Source: Rhynchospora pubera (Eukaryota > Streptophyta > Magnoliopsida > Poales > Cyperaceae). From it: a DNA stretch of 64,000 nt. Shown one piece after another: positions 49,446 through 61,919 of this stretch. The translations under genes were made by a program, and so were the position numbers. The DNA is taken from assembly GCA_028095005.1 (NCBI GenBank), contig CM051461.1:39381685-39445684 (forward strand). The letters are read 5' to 3'. Numbering within the stretch: position 1 is the stretch's first letter; each line of letters opens with the position of its first letter. Under the pieces are notes generated by a model. The model saw only the letters and a program-made list of their open reading frames with translations. It was not told the DNA's origin and made no database searches.

Positions 49446-50914
49446 TTAGATTGTTTGGTCTTGATTGTCATCATTGGTTTAAAGCACTTGCACGTAAGAG
49501 TGTATATACACTAAGCATTTGTTAGACAACTCCATTTTGCAAGTTTGCTGTTTATATAGTTTCTACAAAAAATTGAACAAATGATGTACACCAAGCATAT
49601 ATCATGAACTTTTTTATTTTTTGGTTTTTTTTTTTCCTTTTAAGATGAAAGTTATGATGAAGTCTTCCAACTTTAAAGAGATTAAGATTATTTACATAAA
49701 ATTCACAAATATAAAAACCGGAGCACGTTAAGTACCCAATAAATTTACACTATTTATACTGACTAATTTTTTTGTTGAATAAGAAAAAAGTTTTTGTCAC
49801 CTCATCTTTTGAATAAAATGTATGAGGTTTGAATAGATATACACGTCGAGATGGAATCCTTGATCTTTTTAAAGTCATTCAGGTTTGAATAAATGTCCAT
49901 GTGGAGAACGATCCCTTGATCATTTTAAGGTCGATCCTAATACCTATATACTACGGTCTACGAAGCCGCTAAACCACATATTTATACTGACTATTTCATA
50001 ATCTCTCGTTTAGTTTTCTTTCTTTTTTCTCTCTTCCTCTTTCGCTTCATGATGCATGGGATCATTGGTTAGAACTTAGAAGCCCTTCGTTAATGCCATT
50101 TTATTAGTTTGCAAGTGAAAAATTACGGACACATTAAATTACTATTATTTGCAATATTGTTGAGCGCGGTTATTGATGTTATGATGCTCCATTAGATTAG
50201 AGGGACTTCTTTGACTTTGTATCCATAAATTGGTTCGGTGGGATGGCTTAAAGTGTACAGAGTTCGAGTTTTTCATGGAAGTACACAGTTCTTAGTTATT
50301 ATTATTATTATTTTTTTTTTTTTGCGTCCTGATTGCAGAACAAAGTGATTTGATGATTTCTATGGTCTATGCATAGAACCAAAGAGCCTCAATCCAGTTC
50401 GGCATCTCACACAAATATTTTTTCCTTTGATTTTTAATTAGTTTTTGTGGTTTCAATCAAGGCATGCTAGCTAGCGATTTAGTACTTCAATTAAGACATA
50501 TTTTTAGGGTCGCCAATTGCCAACAATGATTGTATTTCAAAAAGGTATCAAATTTATAATTGACCAAGCAAGCACCATCAAGAAAACCAACGACTAATTA
50601 AAGAAGATGCTAATCAATGAAAGCATGTTTAGATGAGTAAAAGCCGAAATCAAACAAAAAACAACATGAATTCTAGGAGGACGTGGATTTTAGGAGACAA
50701 GAATGTGGCTGCACTCTCTCGATCTTAGCGTAAAAAATGCAAGAAATATTTAGGAAAAAGCATAATTAAATGACGTTTATGAGGTCTACAATAAAAGGAA
50801 ATTATTAAGGTAATTTAGTTAACACAATATAATAGAATAATTAGGGATAATTTAGTCATAAAACTTATAAAATGTTGCTCGGATTAAATTTCTTGTTGTC
50901 CAGATCAGCACCCC
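49446..50914. other. Intergenic with a small diverged tandem duplication
   Basis: Two diverged stretches of about 60 bp (about 49820-49878 and 49879-49937) share AGGTTTGAATA(G/A)AT, TCCTTGATC-type and TTTTAA(A/G)GTC motifs. No gene was seen. Confidence 0.5.
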
Positions 50915-51221
50915 TAGACCTGTCAAACGTATATGACGGAAGCGGAAATATCTATTTTCATTTCCGTTCCGTTTTTAAAACGGAACGAAATGGTTGTTTC
51001 ATTTCCGTTCCGTTTCGTCAAACGTAACTGAAATCTGTTCCATTTAACGTTCCGTCTCTATTTTCTATTGATTTCAGTCCTATTTTCGTGTTCCGTTTCA
51101 TTTACGTTAACAAATTTCAGTTCCGTTTCTGAAAACGAAACCCATTTCATCTTTCATTTAATGTTCCGTTTCGACGGAATAGAACGGAACAGCGAAATGG
51201 ATGTTAATATTGACATGCCTA
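50915..51221. mobile_element. hAT-type MITE, TSD AGCACCCC
   Basis: A 307-bp element starts TAGACCTGTCAAACG and ends TTGACATGCCTA (inverse TAGGCATGTCAA). It is flanked by a perfect 8-bp duplication AGCACCCC (50907-50914 and 51222-51229), the hallmark of hAT transposition. The interior is packed with TTCCGTT/AACGGAA motifs in both orientations, shared with the larger hAT element at 59306-60580. An open frame running from 51068 past the right end is a chance read-through. Confidence 0.93.
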
Positions 51222-51229
51222 AGCACCCC

Positions 51230-52192
51230 TACCACCCAACCAAAAACACAGTTAATATTTCTCCGAATGAAACTGAAAATAGAATTGCCTTATTAGCCTG
51301 TCGCGCCAAGAGTTTCTTTAAAAGGCCCACACCCAACGAATATAGTTTGCGCGCAAAAGTCAAAGGATCACATCGACTTATTCATATGCAACAATGCGTA
51401 TTACTTTTATTTTTATTTTTTTGCATTAAGACTTGTGATGTAATTAGCAGGTCCACTTCTTTTAATCATAATTTTTGTATTTTTTTAAACAAATTGATTA
51501 TTAAATTTAATTTCACTAAACTTTCGAAATAAATAAAATTTAACTATTAATTGACGTGGATTTTTTTTTTCTTTTAGCAAAATATCAGTCTCTCTTGGTT
51601 TTTAAATGAAAAGGATTTGATTGTATCAATTAAAAGATCAATAGATTGTAAGGAATAAATTAAAATTCACTAATTCAATGACTAATTAATTATTGAATGT
51701 AAAGTTATGGTTGAATGTTGAAATAATGTTAAATATCAAACATATCTTGAAGGTAGCCTTTTGTACATATTTGTTAATCATGATTGGAATAATTTTATAC
51801 ATATTATCATGCGCGTCAATACGTATTAATATCAAAATTGATATCATGAACTTTCTTTTATAACACAATCTAAAATATATTTTAATTTCAAATAACTACA
51901 TAGGACTTTAATGAAAAATATCAAAACAAGTTGGGACTCAAAGAAATGATAGAAGAGTTTTGTGTGATCTGTCATGCATGTGTTATTTGATTCTTATTTA
52001 AACTATCTTATAAATCAGGTAAAGATTAAAATCAGTCATTTATGTATATTAAAAGAGTGAAAATAAAAAAATATGAAATAATAAATGAGCCTTTTATTTA
52101 ATGTAAAAATTCAATTAAAAATGTCTATAATAATTCTACATTTATATTATTTCATGTACATAATACATATATACGATTCTAAGTGTGGGAGA
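51230..52192. other. Intergenic, nothing recognised
   Basis: A stretch at about 51555-51690 (ATATCAG..., AAAAGATCAATAGATTGTAA) resembles 56690-56800 and looks like a dispersed plant intergenic repeat. No exon was seen. Confidence 0.45.
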
Positions 52193-52377
52193 CTAGAGAA
52201 AATCAACATATCTAAATAGCATGCATAGTACTACAACCGGAAACAAGCCTCTAGCCAAAGCGAGTAGCATGGCTCCAACAAGTTTAATCTTGCGTCTTCC
52301 GATGGAGCCACTTATGTATTTTTCAGCCCAACATGTCCGGTATACTTCAAGTATAACATCTAGTTGCTTATGTCATA
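52193..52377 (-). pseudogene. Terminal-exon-like ORF fragment, unrecognised
   Basis: On the reverse strand an open stretch reads HKQLDVILEVYRTCWAEKYI, then SGSIGRRKIKLVGAM, then LLALARGLFPVVVL, ending in TAG at 52195-52193. The balanced base composition and a basic segment followed by a hydrophobic one look more protein-like than the surroundings. There is no upstream Met before a stop, and no companion exon was found. It could be a relic exon or part of an old element. Confidence 0.25.
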
Positions 52378-52464
52378 TCCATCAATGACAACCTGTTGTA
52401 TTCTTAATTTTCTAATGGATGGATCAAAACTCGTTGTTTAACCTCATGATGTCGTCTCCTTTAG

Positions 52465-52770
52465 ATTTTGGAGATGGAGCTTCATGTTATCCACATAAAT
52501 CTTGAATTCAAATTTGAGAAAAATGGTTATGTGTAAATTAAAATCTATAAAGAAAACTTGAAAAAAAGAAAAAAACAATGCAAGAGATCATGAATAGTTG
52601 CAGACATTATCAAATCTAAGACGGAGCTTAATGTCATCCATAGAAATTTTATAAATTACCAAATCTAGAAAATGTTTATGTAATTAAAATTAGAGGAGAA
52701 CGCGACGAAAAAGTTTGTGCAAGAAAGAGATCATAAACATTTAAAGACATTAATTTCCTTCTTAGTAATC
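52465..52770. repeat. Diverged tandem duplication, ~155-bp period
   Basis: GATGGAGCTTCATGTTATCC followed by ACATAAATCTTGAATT (about 52470) matches GACGGAGCTTAATGTCATCC followed by ATAGAAATTTTATAAATT (about 52622). GATCATGAATAG (about 52588) matches GATCATAAACAT (about 52730). The copies are clearly old. Confidence 0.6.
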
Positions 52771-52900
52771 CTTATTTTTCTTCGGACAATATTAAAAAAA
52801 ATTATAAATGAAGAAGCTATCTCTAACACAGACCACCTCGCCTATTTTGAGAAGTGAGGGGTATTTTCATCAATATAAAAAATTTATATGGAAATGGTTG

Positions 52901-55900
52901 TGTAATACCATGATTTTTCATCATTCTGAATTTTTTTTTCCTTTGGCTTGGTGATATATTTTTTTATTATTGATTATTTTGTTAGATAATGCCTGAAAAT
53001 TATTTGGCTGCTCAAATCTGTTTAGAAGATATTTTTGAAAATTTGAAAATTTGTTTCTAGATTCTAAAAAACGTTGTTATATCTTTTTCCTAAGATTTTA
53101 TGGATCAGAAATGCTAAATTTGTATATATATTTTTGTCAAAGACTAGTTGAAAGAAAATTGTTTTACAAAGGACAGATTGGTCTATACAATTGAATATCA
53201 GGTTTCGTACTTTCTAATTATACTTGTTATGGGTTCATTCTTAGTTGTGTCTATTACGTGTGGTACCCCATGTCATAATCACTCTATAGTCCAATTATTG
53301 AAGCATGCACTGGGTTCACTTAAATTGTAATTCTCCTTCAAGAATGGTATATCAATTGATTCCTTGGGACCTGGTTCCTTTCTCATCCCAACCGCTTATG
53401 TTACTTTTCATTTCTATCCCAAATTGAGCCTCTCTCTTCCCAAGCACACACAAGAATTTCTCCTCCAAAATCTAAGCAAAAATAGTAGAAAATTAGGAAT
53501 TGATAGTGAAGCACGTTCTCTCTCATAACTTCTAGCAAAACTGAAAAGTTGAAGCCGTGTCTTATTTAAGTTTTCTTCAAGTATCATCTTGCATAAGTAA
53601 GAATCGTCTTCTATTTTTGAGTAACGCAAGTGATTTTGATTCCTAAGAGTTGGAACTTAGTATTTATTTATTTTTCTGATCTATTAATAAAAATTGGATT
53701 TGATATTAAAGTTAGGGTTTATGAACTTTTTGACAATATGTTGGAAACGAGTCCAAATTAGGGCAGCACCTTAAGTAATTTCAATTCTCAAAGCTTCTTC
53801 CCAAATTTCCTTTCAATCTTTGAAAACCAGTAAAGTATGAGGTTTTAGGAAACTTGATTCTTTTTATTAGTTGATTTCAAGAATAACCTGAAAATTGAAT
53901 TTATTGCTGGGATTTACTGCTGGAACTTCCGATTATACTGCTGAAATTTCAGTTTGTGTGCTATTTTTATTTTGTATTTGCTGATAAATAGGTGCTGGAA
54001 TTTCAGATTTTTGTTGCTGAAATTTCAGGGGCAATTTTGATAATTATCTTACTTGGAACCTAAAACTCTACAACAAAACTTTGGTTGGCAATGGTGTATA
54101 GATTTCAAGTGAGCTTCATTTTGTATTAAGCTGAATTTTTTAGAATTCTTGTCAATTTAATGGGTTGAGCAATTTGTTAAAAGTACAAGAACTACTGTTC
54201 TGTTTTTCTTAAAGATATAAAATGTTCGGCTTAACCAACATGGTTTCATGCGCCTCTGATGGGTGTGCTCAGTTTTGCAAGCTGGATGAGCTCACTGAAA
54301 TTTCTCTTACTAGCCTCAACAGTCAACATGTACCATTAGTTATATAATTCTATTAATTGACCAAATTAAGTAAGCCTCTTTGAATAAATAACAGATTAGA
54401 CAAATACATATGTTAGGCATACCGCAAAACCGACTACACCTAATTAAATGTAAATACTTAAAAACAGATTTCCAATTTAGAATAAAAAGAAAAAGTAAAG
54501 TAATTGAATTTGTTTTTGAGTTAGAATCTGGAGTTTGCATGTTGGGGTCGAGGCAGCCGGTACGACAATTGTTATAAGATTGCATGTGCTTGCTTGCTTA
54601 CTTGCTTTAGATTTTGTTGATTGCTTTTAAGGTGCAGATTCCACATAACTTTGATTACATGTTACAAATTAATTACTTACATTGCATCCTTTAAATTGTT
54701 TGTAATTGCAAGCATATTTGTATTATATCGTGTTGATATTATTTAGTATTATCTGTACATATTGAATTGTTATCCAATTTGAAAGATTTGATATGGAAGT
54801 GTTGATACTACTTGTGTGATTGAATAGACGCTCGTTCTTAAGTTTGGAGTTGGGGAATGGCTTCCCCGTCTGGCCAGACTTTGGTCATGAGAGCTTATAG
54901 TCCGGTACTCTATACGGTATCCAGTCCGTGGAGTGGTAGTGTTCTCAGCTTCTAGTATATTTGTTTATATGATTTTCTAAATTGTATTTGGAATCTGAAA
55001 TTGATCTTGATCCCCTTGAGTTCGAGGAGGGAAGATTGTATATGTCTGATTAATTTGTGATTATGATTGATGATTACCAGCCTTGTGTTGAAAGTTATCA
55101 ATATTGAGTCGACATTCTTGTGTTATCATTTGTATTTGAATTGGAATTGAATAAAATGTCGGGCTCACTTGCATTGCATAAATATGTAATTGTTGCATAA
55201 TATATTCGTACCATCTGATTGTATTATTGATTGTATATCTGCTATGTATTTTTTTTTACTCAGTCGGTAATTAGTTCCGAAACATGTACTTGAAGTTCGT
55301 GTGGCTGGAACTGAATACTGCACTGAGATAAATTTTTATTTATCTCACTCTTCCGCTCTGTGGGTTCCAGGATTAGAGGGGGGTCGTGTGGTAAAGGAGT
55401 AAGCCATTCTGTTTGTTACTTGGTGAGTATCTTGTGAGCTCCTTGTAGTGAACACTTCATTTCTGTACAGACCTGTATATTAGTATTTGTTTGTATCTAT
55501 CTTTAATTCTTTTTATTTTCAGAATTATGGTCGAGTTAGTTGTACTCTTGTGTAAGCAAATATTTGCATTATTGTTATAATTGTATAGTTAGCTTGTGCT
55601 TTTGTAAATCAGATACGTTATTAGATTTTACTTCTATATTGATTTGCAAGCTCCACGTCTTAAGTATATGTCTACTTTCATTTTATTTCTTAAATGTATA
55701 TTGCATCTAAAATTTGAGCACGTATATTTGATTGTATTCACTTGTATATTTTTTTTTGGCATGGAATTTTTATATTAGCCACGTCAGCTTAATTTTACTT
55801 TTCAATAGCATATAACCTTCATGTATTAAATTCTGAAATCTTATGCATTTCCAATTTCTTTCATCTTATGCTTATACAGTTCATGTACGTTATACATGCT

Positions 55901-56365
55901 AAGTAAATAGTTTGGTAAATCCAAACTACATATTTTGGATGCTTGTCTTATTAGTTTTAATTTGATTTAATCTAAAACTCATGTGTCAAATTAAACATGT
56001 GCACTTGCATTTTTACTTTCAGAATGCTTATTTATATATATAATTGCATGTATTGTATTTCTAAACTGCATATCTGAAATTGATAGTCTTGATTTTCAAC
56101 TCAAGTGCTTATGTATCCATGATTGCGTGAATCTGTTAATCTGAATTGGATATTTCAAAATGTTAGTCTTATCAGTATTCTACATTTGTATATTTATACA
56201 TACATGCATGTATGATTATTAGTGGTGTATACTTTAACTTTAACTTTAATTTGTAAGTTATGTATTAGTAGTTATGTATTAGTAAGCCTTGCGGGTGTAG
56301 AGACATCTGCGGCGGGCACTCCGTCATGTACTGTTTAGTCGTCACTGTATGTGACGGGTGTCACA
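52901..56365 (+). mobile_element. Solo LTR, Ty3/gypsy (Tekay/Del-like), TSD GGTTG
   Basis: It starts TGTAATACCATGATTTTTC and ends GTGACGGGTGTCACA, 3465 bp, flanked by a perfect 5-bp duplication GGTTG (52896-52900 and 56366-56370). The TGTAA(C/T)ACC opening and unusual length fit the long LTRs of Tekay/Del chromoviruses; that lineage call is from memory. No primer-binding site, internal region or partner LTR adjoins, so it is a solo LTR. Open frames inside it are not supported as genes. Confidence 0.85.
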
Positions 56366-56370
56366 GGTTG

Positions 56371-57454
56371 TATAATTAAGTTCTAATTTTCTAGCTTAGT
56401 TGGATTTAGGGCGGCCTTTTTCAAATTTCAGAATTTTAAAGTAGCAATGAATCCATTTTTTCCTATTAATATTAATATTTTGATCTTTATGACAATAACA
56501 TTATCAAATTATTATTATTAGCATTAGTATATGATAATTATAATTATCATTATCATTGGAGATATTTTTATTTATATAAATTATTATTATTATTCTGTTA
56601 TTGTTATTGCAGTTGTTGTTACCCAATTTTTTTGCTGGCGTGCATAATTCTTTGTTTACTTATCTTTTTGTTTTAGTTAACAGGAAATATCAGTACTTCG
56701 TTGGTTTTTCAATAAAAAAAAAGAAAATAATTGGTATATATATTAAAAGATCAATATATTGCAAGGAGCAAATTAAAATTGACGAATTCAGCGACTCATT
56801 ATTACCTCAGATTATGCATTAACAATCAATATATTATGTCATAAACTCCAATAGAAATTTTGTACAGTCCAGACGGCCATATTAGTTTGTCCGTGTCCCC
56901 CATTATATTTCGGCATCCATATCTCGATTAATGCGTTTATACATCATAGAATTTGACTGGAATCATTCGGTTTTATAATTCCCATTTAGATTAGGAGTTT
57001 TTATTTTCATTAGTTATTTGAGTTAACAACCTCTATTTTAGTGGGAATACACAAGCTTCCTCTTTTCCCATTTTAAATTCAAATCAAGTTCAATTTTCAA
57101 TCTAATTCAAAGACAGTATCTAAAGTCAACTATATTATTAACAACGTATATAAATGCACTTAGAAAAAGAATTAAACATTTCATATAAATGGAGTAAACA
57201 TGTCAGATAAAAGGGTGTAAACAATTCTTATATCATTTACGGACCATTGATTTGTGTAATTTGATCTAATTAGCGGTCTAGATCAAGGTTAGACTTTTTA
57301 TTAAAAAAGATTAAGTTACTGCCAAATTAGCTATTTATTTAAAAGGAAAGACTAAATTATTGATTTTATCATATTTTAATTTTCTAACATGTAAAATTCT
57401 ATATGAAACAAAAAATAATATTAATATTTTAATTTTTATTTGCCACGTATCGAG
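56371..57454. other. Intergenic between two solo LTRs
   Basis: AT-rich sequence with short ATT microsatellite runs (56500-56600) and the dispersed repeat also seen near 51.6 kb. No gene was seen. Confidence 0.5.
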
Positions 57455-59231
57455 TGTTGGAGTTATGTCCTAGAAGTCAATAATTTAATGACTTAAATAT
57501 TAGTTTATGTTATGGATGATATTTTATCATTTGTTCCTATGTTTATTATTGACAGATCATTCAGGTTGAGAATCTGAATTGTGGATCTCTGTGGATCAAT
57601 CTTTAGAATGACAATAATAAATCTAAACGGTTCATAATCTTGATAATTAACAAGGAACATTAATTATCATATAAGATTAGTATGCAAGTTAAGTAATGAT
57701 TAAATTCTATAAATCATAGGTAAAGAGTTACCAACTTAATTGCATATGTGTATTTTATGGAACTTAGTGCAGGACTTGACCCAACGAAATAAATATATGG
57801 ATTGTGTTATGTGTCATTATTTATTTCGTTATGATTTTGGTTCTAAGTTTGAGATGTTTATATTTTCTACATGAGGATAGGTTCAATAAATATTGTCTAC
57901 CGTTGATTCCCGATAAAGGCTGCTATACGGACTTTATTTATGTTCTCTTGAATTGTGCGGGAAAAAGCTAATCATTAAGAAAACCGTATGTCTCTCATTA
58001 ATTCACTTAGTGAGTGACGATATCTGTTTGGGACCCTTGATGGAGTTGATCGTATGCGCGCAACTAGGCGATCAACTCTAGATCTAGAAACATATAATCT
58101 GCAAGAATGCACATTCCTATCTTGGATTATACGATGATATCGTGTGATATATGAATCAAAATAGAGAAATACTTTTATTCTCTTATGCAAGATTTAAAAT
58201 ACTATAGCAGTACACTATTTATACGAATTGAGAATCATAACGTGTTGCTAGATACCGCTTATGATTATTGAAAATAAATAGTGATTTATTTTCATGTCCA
58301 ACTAAGTATAAATCCTCAATGGGTCATACAAATAGAGCTTTAACCATACAGTGCATTATTTATTTATTCGCAACAGTGTGTATTGCGAAAATATGATGAG
58401 TTGACTAATTAATTATATACCGTTGCGGACCGTTATAATTAATTAAGTCAAAGGAATCATATAGAAATAAATTAATGCATTGGCTAATTCCATATTAATT
58501 ATTAATAAATTAATAATTAATTATGTTCAACATATTTTTATTTATATAAGCTATTTGGGTTTTTATTTAAATTGTTATTTAAAAGTCCAATTTGAGGTGC
58601 AACAAAAGAGCAATTGTATGGATCATTAGTTAATAAATTAATGGACCATTTAATACATGATAAAATGGGCTATTAAGCCCATTAAAATTCAGTTAGGGCT
58701 AGTGGTAAGGTTGTAAATAGTTGCAACTTGTCATGAGGGGTGGTTGGCTATAAAAATGGACCATTTGGAGAGAGAAACACTAGCCACCATAGCCTTCTCT
58801 CTTCCTCTTCCTCCTAGAACGAAAATTAGAGAGAAAATTTCAGAATTTTCATCTCTTTCTCTTGCTCTTTTCTACCTTTAACTCATGTGTTGAGTATAGA
58901 TTTCCCTCCTCCATTAAAGTATAGATTGATTAGAAGAGGGAAAACCTTTGGATTAGCCTCTCTCCTTCCTCTTGCTAGCACAAGGGTTGCAAGGAAGTGA
59001 TTAATCTCTAGGTGGACTCGAGGTGGCCGATTGGAGGAGTTCGAAGTGCACCCCACCAACTTCAAAGTCGTAGGAACAAGCATCCTAATTACCATATTAG
59101 GAGAGGTAATGAAATTTTTATCTTTCTCTTGTGTTGGATTGAACTTATGTACTAGATCCTTCTTGCTTGTGTTTTAATTGGATTAATTAGAAGTAATTAG
59201 TCAAAAAATTAAAATTGAGCATTTCCTAACA
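57455..59231 (+). mobile_element. Solo LTR, same copia family as 28283-30045
   Basis: It starts TGTTGGAGTTATGTCCTAG and ends ATTTCCTAACA, 1777 bp, and is collinear with the LTR at 28283-30045 throughout (for example ATTAATTCACTTAGTGAGTG and AACGTGTTGCTAGATACCGC). The flanks do not match: TCGAG is on the left and TTGGA on the right. The element may therefore derive from recombination between two insertions, or the duplication may have decayed. Confidence 0.85.
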
Positions 59232-59305
59232 TTGGAGATATTTTTGCTAGTATGTAATAATAGTATAATAAAGCGAAAGAAAACAGAGTTTGGTGTATAT
59301 ACATG

Positions 59306-60580
59306 TAGAGGTGTCAAACGTGCAGAACGTACATGGAAATAGTAATTTCCGTGTACGTTCCGTTTTGATCAACGTAATTGTCTTAATTTTTGTTTACGTT
59401 ACGTTATTAGAACGTAACTAAATTTTTTTACGTTTTCTGTTCCGCCAAATTAAACGGAAAAAATATTAAAAACGTTAAAAAGCAAAAATAACATTTTTCT
59501 GGTCCAGCTTCTGGTACCACTGTACCAGTCCATAACTATCACAACTATCTATGAAACAAAACAGAAATAAATTAAAGGAACATCTAAACTTCACTGATTA
59601 TTAGATCAACAGCCTCAAAAATAAAAAAACATTATAAATACAGATTCCTGAAAATTCGTGGGCACTTTCATTAAAATAAAAAGTTTACAATACAGATTCC
59701 TGCAAATTCCTTCGAGAGCCACCTAACTTAGCTACTCACGATACCAATAACTCTTACCAGTGTAACATCTCCCCGCCTAGACTCTTACCAGTTTGCCAAC
59801 ACCCCACCAAAACAAATAAAAGGAACTCCGAAAAAGAAAAAATATATAGCAGCAAAATAAAAAAACGAAAAGAAAAACTACAACGAAACAAAGAACTAAA
59901 ACTTATTAAAGAAAATCCTCAATCTTCATTAAAGCTCTGACAAACTTAAAAGTATCTTCCATCCAGACCCAAAGAAACGTACAGAGAAGTGAAAATTCAA
60001 ATCCAACTAAAATTCCTTACCAACGCGATCTCTGGTACAGCCGAGGGTTTCTCTTTTGTACTCGCGACAGAGCAACGACGATTAGCAATTAGGGTTTAGT
60101 TGATTTGGAGAACAGAAGCGGGTCCAGTGAGAGGGCGGAGCAAATCGAAGGGGAAAGCTTGAATCATTGTGTTTGTGCAGAAATTTATTGTGCGAGAGAG
60201 GGAGAAACTTGATGTGGAGAGAGATGAGATTGCCATGGGAAAAATTAGGATTCGAGAGAGAGAAAGCCAGAAAGAAATTGGTGCGGCGCTAGGGTATTCA
60301 CCTCACCTCTATCTCTCCGCACCCCAAACCTCTGCAATTCTTCAGATTTTACCACACGCGAAATTATGGGCTGCAAATATCAATGGGCCAACGGAAATAA
60401 CGTAAGCGACGGAACGTAATTAATCGATTTCGTTTATGTTCCGTCAATCGGAACGAAACTCAATACCATTCCGTTGCCGTTCCGTAGGATGAAACAAAAC
60501 CAATATCTCTAACGTTTTACTGTTCTGTAGAGACGGAACGGAACGAAAACGTGCGAAACGGCACGGTATTGACAGCCCTA
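59306..60580. mobile_element. hAT element, non-autonomous, 1275 bp, TSD TATACATG
   Basis: It starts TAGAGGTGTCAAACG and ends TTGACAGCCCTA (inverse TAGGGCTGTCAA), flanked by a perfect 8-bp duplication TATACATG (59298-59305 and 60581-60588). Subterminal zones are dense in ACGTTCCGTT/AACGGAACG motifs, which are usual transposase-binding repeats. The middle (about 59480-60400) is unlike the smaller hAT copy. It has a CTCGCGACAGAGCAACGACG then TTAGGGTTTAG stretch and a GAGAGAGA run resembling a plant promoter and leader, but no transposase frame. Confidence 0.93.
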
Positions 60581-60588
60581 TATACATG

Positions 60589-61431
60589 ATCAGGCCTATT
60601 CACAAAACAATAATAATAAAATAAATAAAAAATCATTGTTTATTATAATATTTGTGATTTCATGATAGTTGCAGAATATATGTGCCGTCGCAGTCTAGCA
60701 TACATCATGAACAATGACCAGTGCTCTACGGAGATGGCCTTTTTGACCTAATACGGAGCCGAAAGATAAAAAAAACTGTAGTGCTTCTTATTTTTAATAT
60801 TCTTTTTTCTGCTAGAATGATTTTATAATGACATAAACTAATCGTCTATTACCAAAAAGAAGGAAGAATGTTTGGACGGAGTTAAAAGGAACATTAACAA
60901 GTTTTCTTTATTTCGTTGGTACTTGGTAGCAGCTCCTTTACTGAATTGCTAGTCCTAGTGTCCTACAATTTTTTTATGAACTAATTCTCCGACTATGTAG
61001 CTTGATGCCACCACAATTACTTGTCAAAATATGCATTGGGTCGCTTTCTTATCTTTTGATTTGGTTCTATTATTGTGCTATACTATAGAGGATGGCTCCT
61101 TGATAAGCTACATGACCTATTTTATTGATTTTATCAATGATAAAATAATGATAGCATATATTAATATCACATTCAGCGTAAAAAGCATCCAGCAGATGAG
61201 ACGCAGTTCGTCTTGTCCACCCAATTGAAAATTTTTATATTAAGAGGCAGCCTCAATTTTTTATTAATGAAATTTGGAGGCAAGACTTCCATCTTCTATT
61301 ATAAAGAGAAAAAGGCAACCTCGATGAACATCTCTAAATTAATGTTGGCTGTTCTATTTTTATTTCTGTAGGCTCCCCACAGGATTTAGAGGGACCTAAA
61401 ACCGCCATTATTGTTTTAAGTCAGAAAGAAT

Positions 61432-61438
<7 letters not shown>
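60589..61438. other. Intergenic, nothing recognised
   Basis: No exon, domain or bounded repeat was seen. The open frame at 61031-61228 is short and without features. Confidence 0.5.

Positions 61439-61500
<62 letters not shown>
61439..61500. repeat. (TA)n microsatellite followed by (GA)n
   Basis: About 22 TA units are followed by about eight to nine GA units. More TA units resume at 61905, on the far side of the hairpin element, so the element seems to have inserted into a TA tract. Confidence 0.9.
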
Positions 61501-61502
<2 letters not shown>

Positions 61503-61904
61503 GATTGCTAAAATGCTATGCATAGCATGGATGGCCTTCGTGCTACAGATTCGTTCTTGAATTTCATGCTTCAAACTATCGATCCAAATCATTCATTATC
61601 TTCTTCATATTGAAATCTCATTAGAAACCAAATTTTACATTTTTTAAAATTTTTTTACTATTTTTCTCATATTTTTGAAAATCCTTAATCTAATAAATTT
61701 TGGACCCTTCAATAATAGCGATTTTCAAAAATCTAAAAAAATAGTAAAAAATCTCAAAAAAATATAAAATTTGATTTCTAATGAGATTTCAATATGAATA
61801 AGATAATGAACGGTTTGGATCGGTTATTTGAAGTATGAAATGCAAGAACGAATCCGTAGCACGAAGGTCATCCATGCTATGCATAGCATTTTAGCAATCC
61901 TCTC
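61498..61904. mobile_element. Hairpin MITE inserted in a TA tract
   Basis: A 407-bp near-palindrome starts GAGAGGATTGCTAAAATGC and ends with its inverse GCATTTTAGCAATCCTCTC. Inner matches include GCTATGCATAGCAT, ATTCGTTCTTG/AAGAACGAAT and ATTGAAATCTCATTAGAAA with its inverse, so the arms cover nearly the whole length with a short AT-rich loop near 61700. TA repeats on both sides fit a TA target, as for Tc1/mariner (Stowaway-like) MITEs, although the arms are longer than usual. Confidence 0.85.
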
Positions 61905-61919
61905 TATATATATATATAT

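Noticed and set aside
49945..49980. Possible tRNA-like sequence (CGGTCTACGAAGCCGCTAAA)
   Set aside because: No cloverleaf or paired acceptor arms could be drawn; it reads as part of a dispersed intergenic repeat.
51068..51532. Forward ORF of 154 residues
   Set aside because: It starts inside the hAT MITE and runs across its right border into unrelated AT-rich DNA, so it cannot be a conserved gene.
57975..59095. Reverse-strand ORFs inside the copia solo LTR
   Set aside because: LTRs of this family do not encode proteins and the frames are antisense to the LTR.
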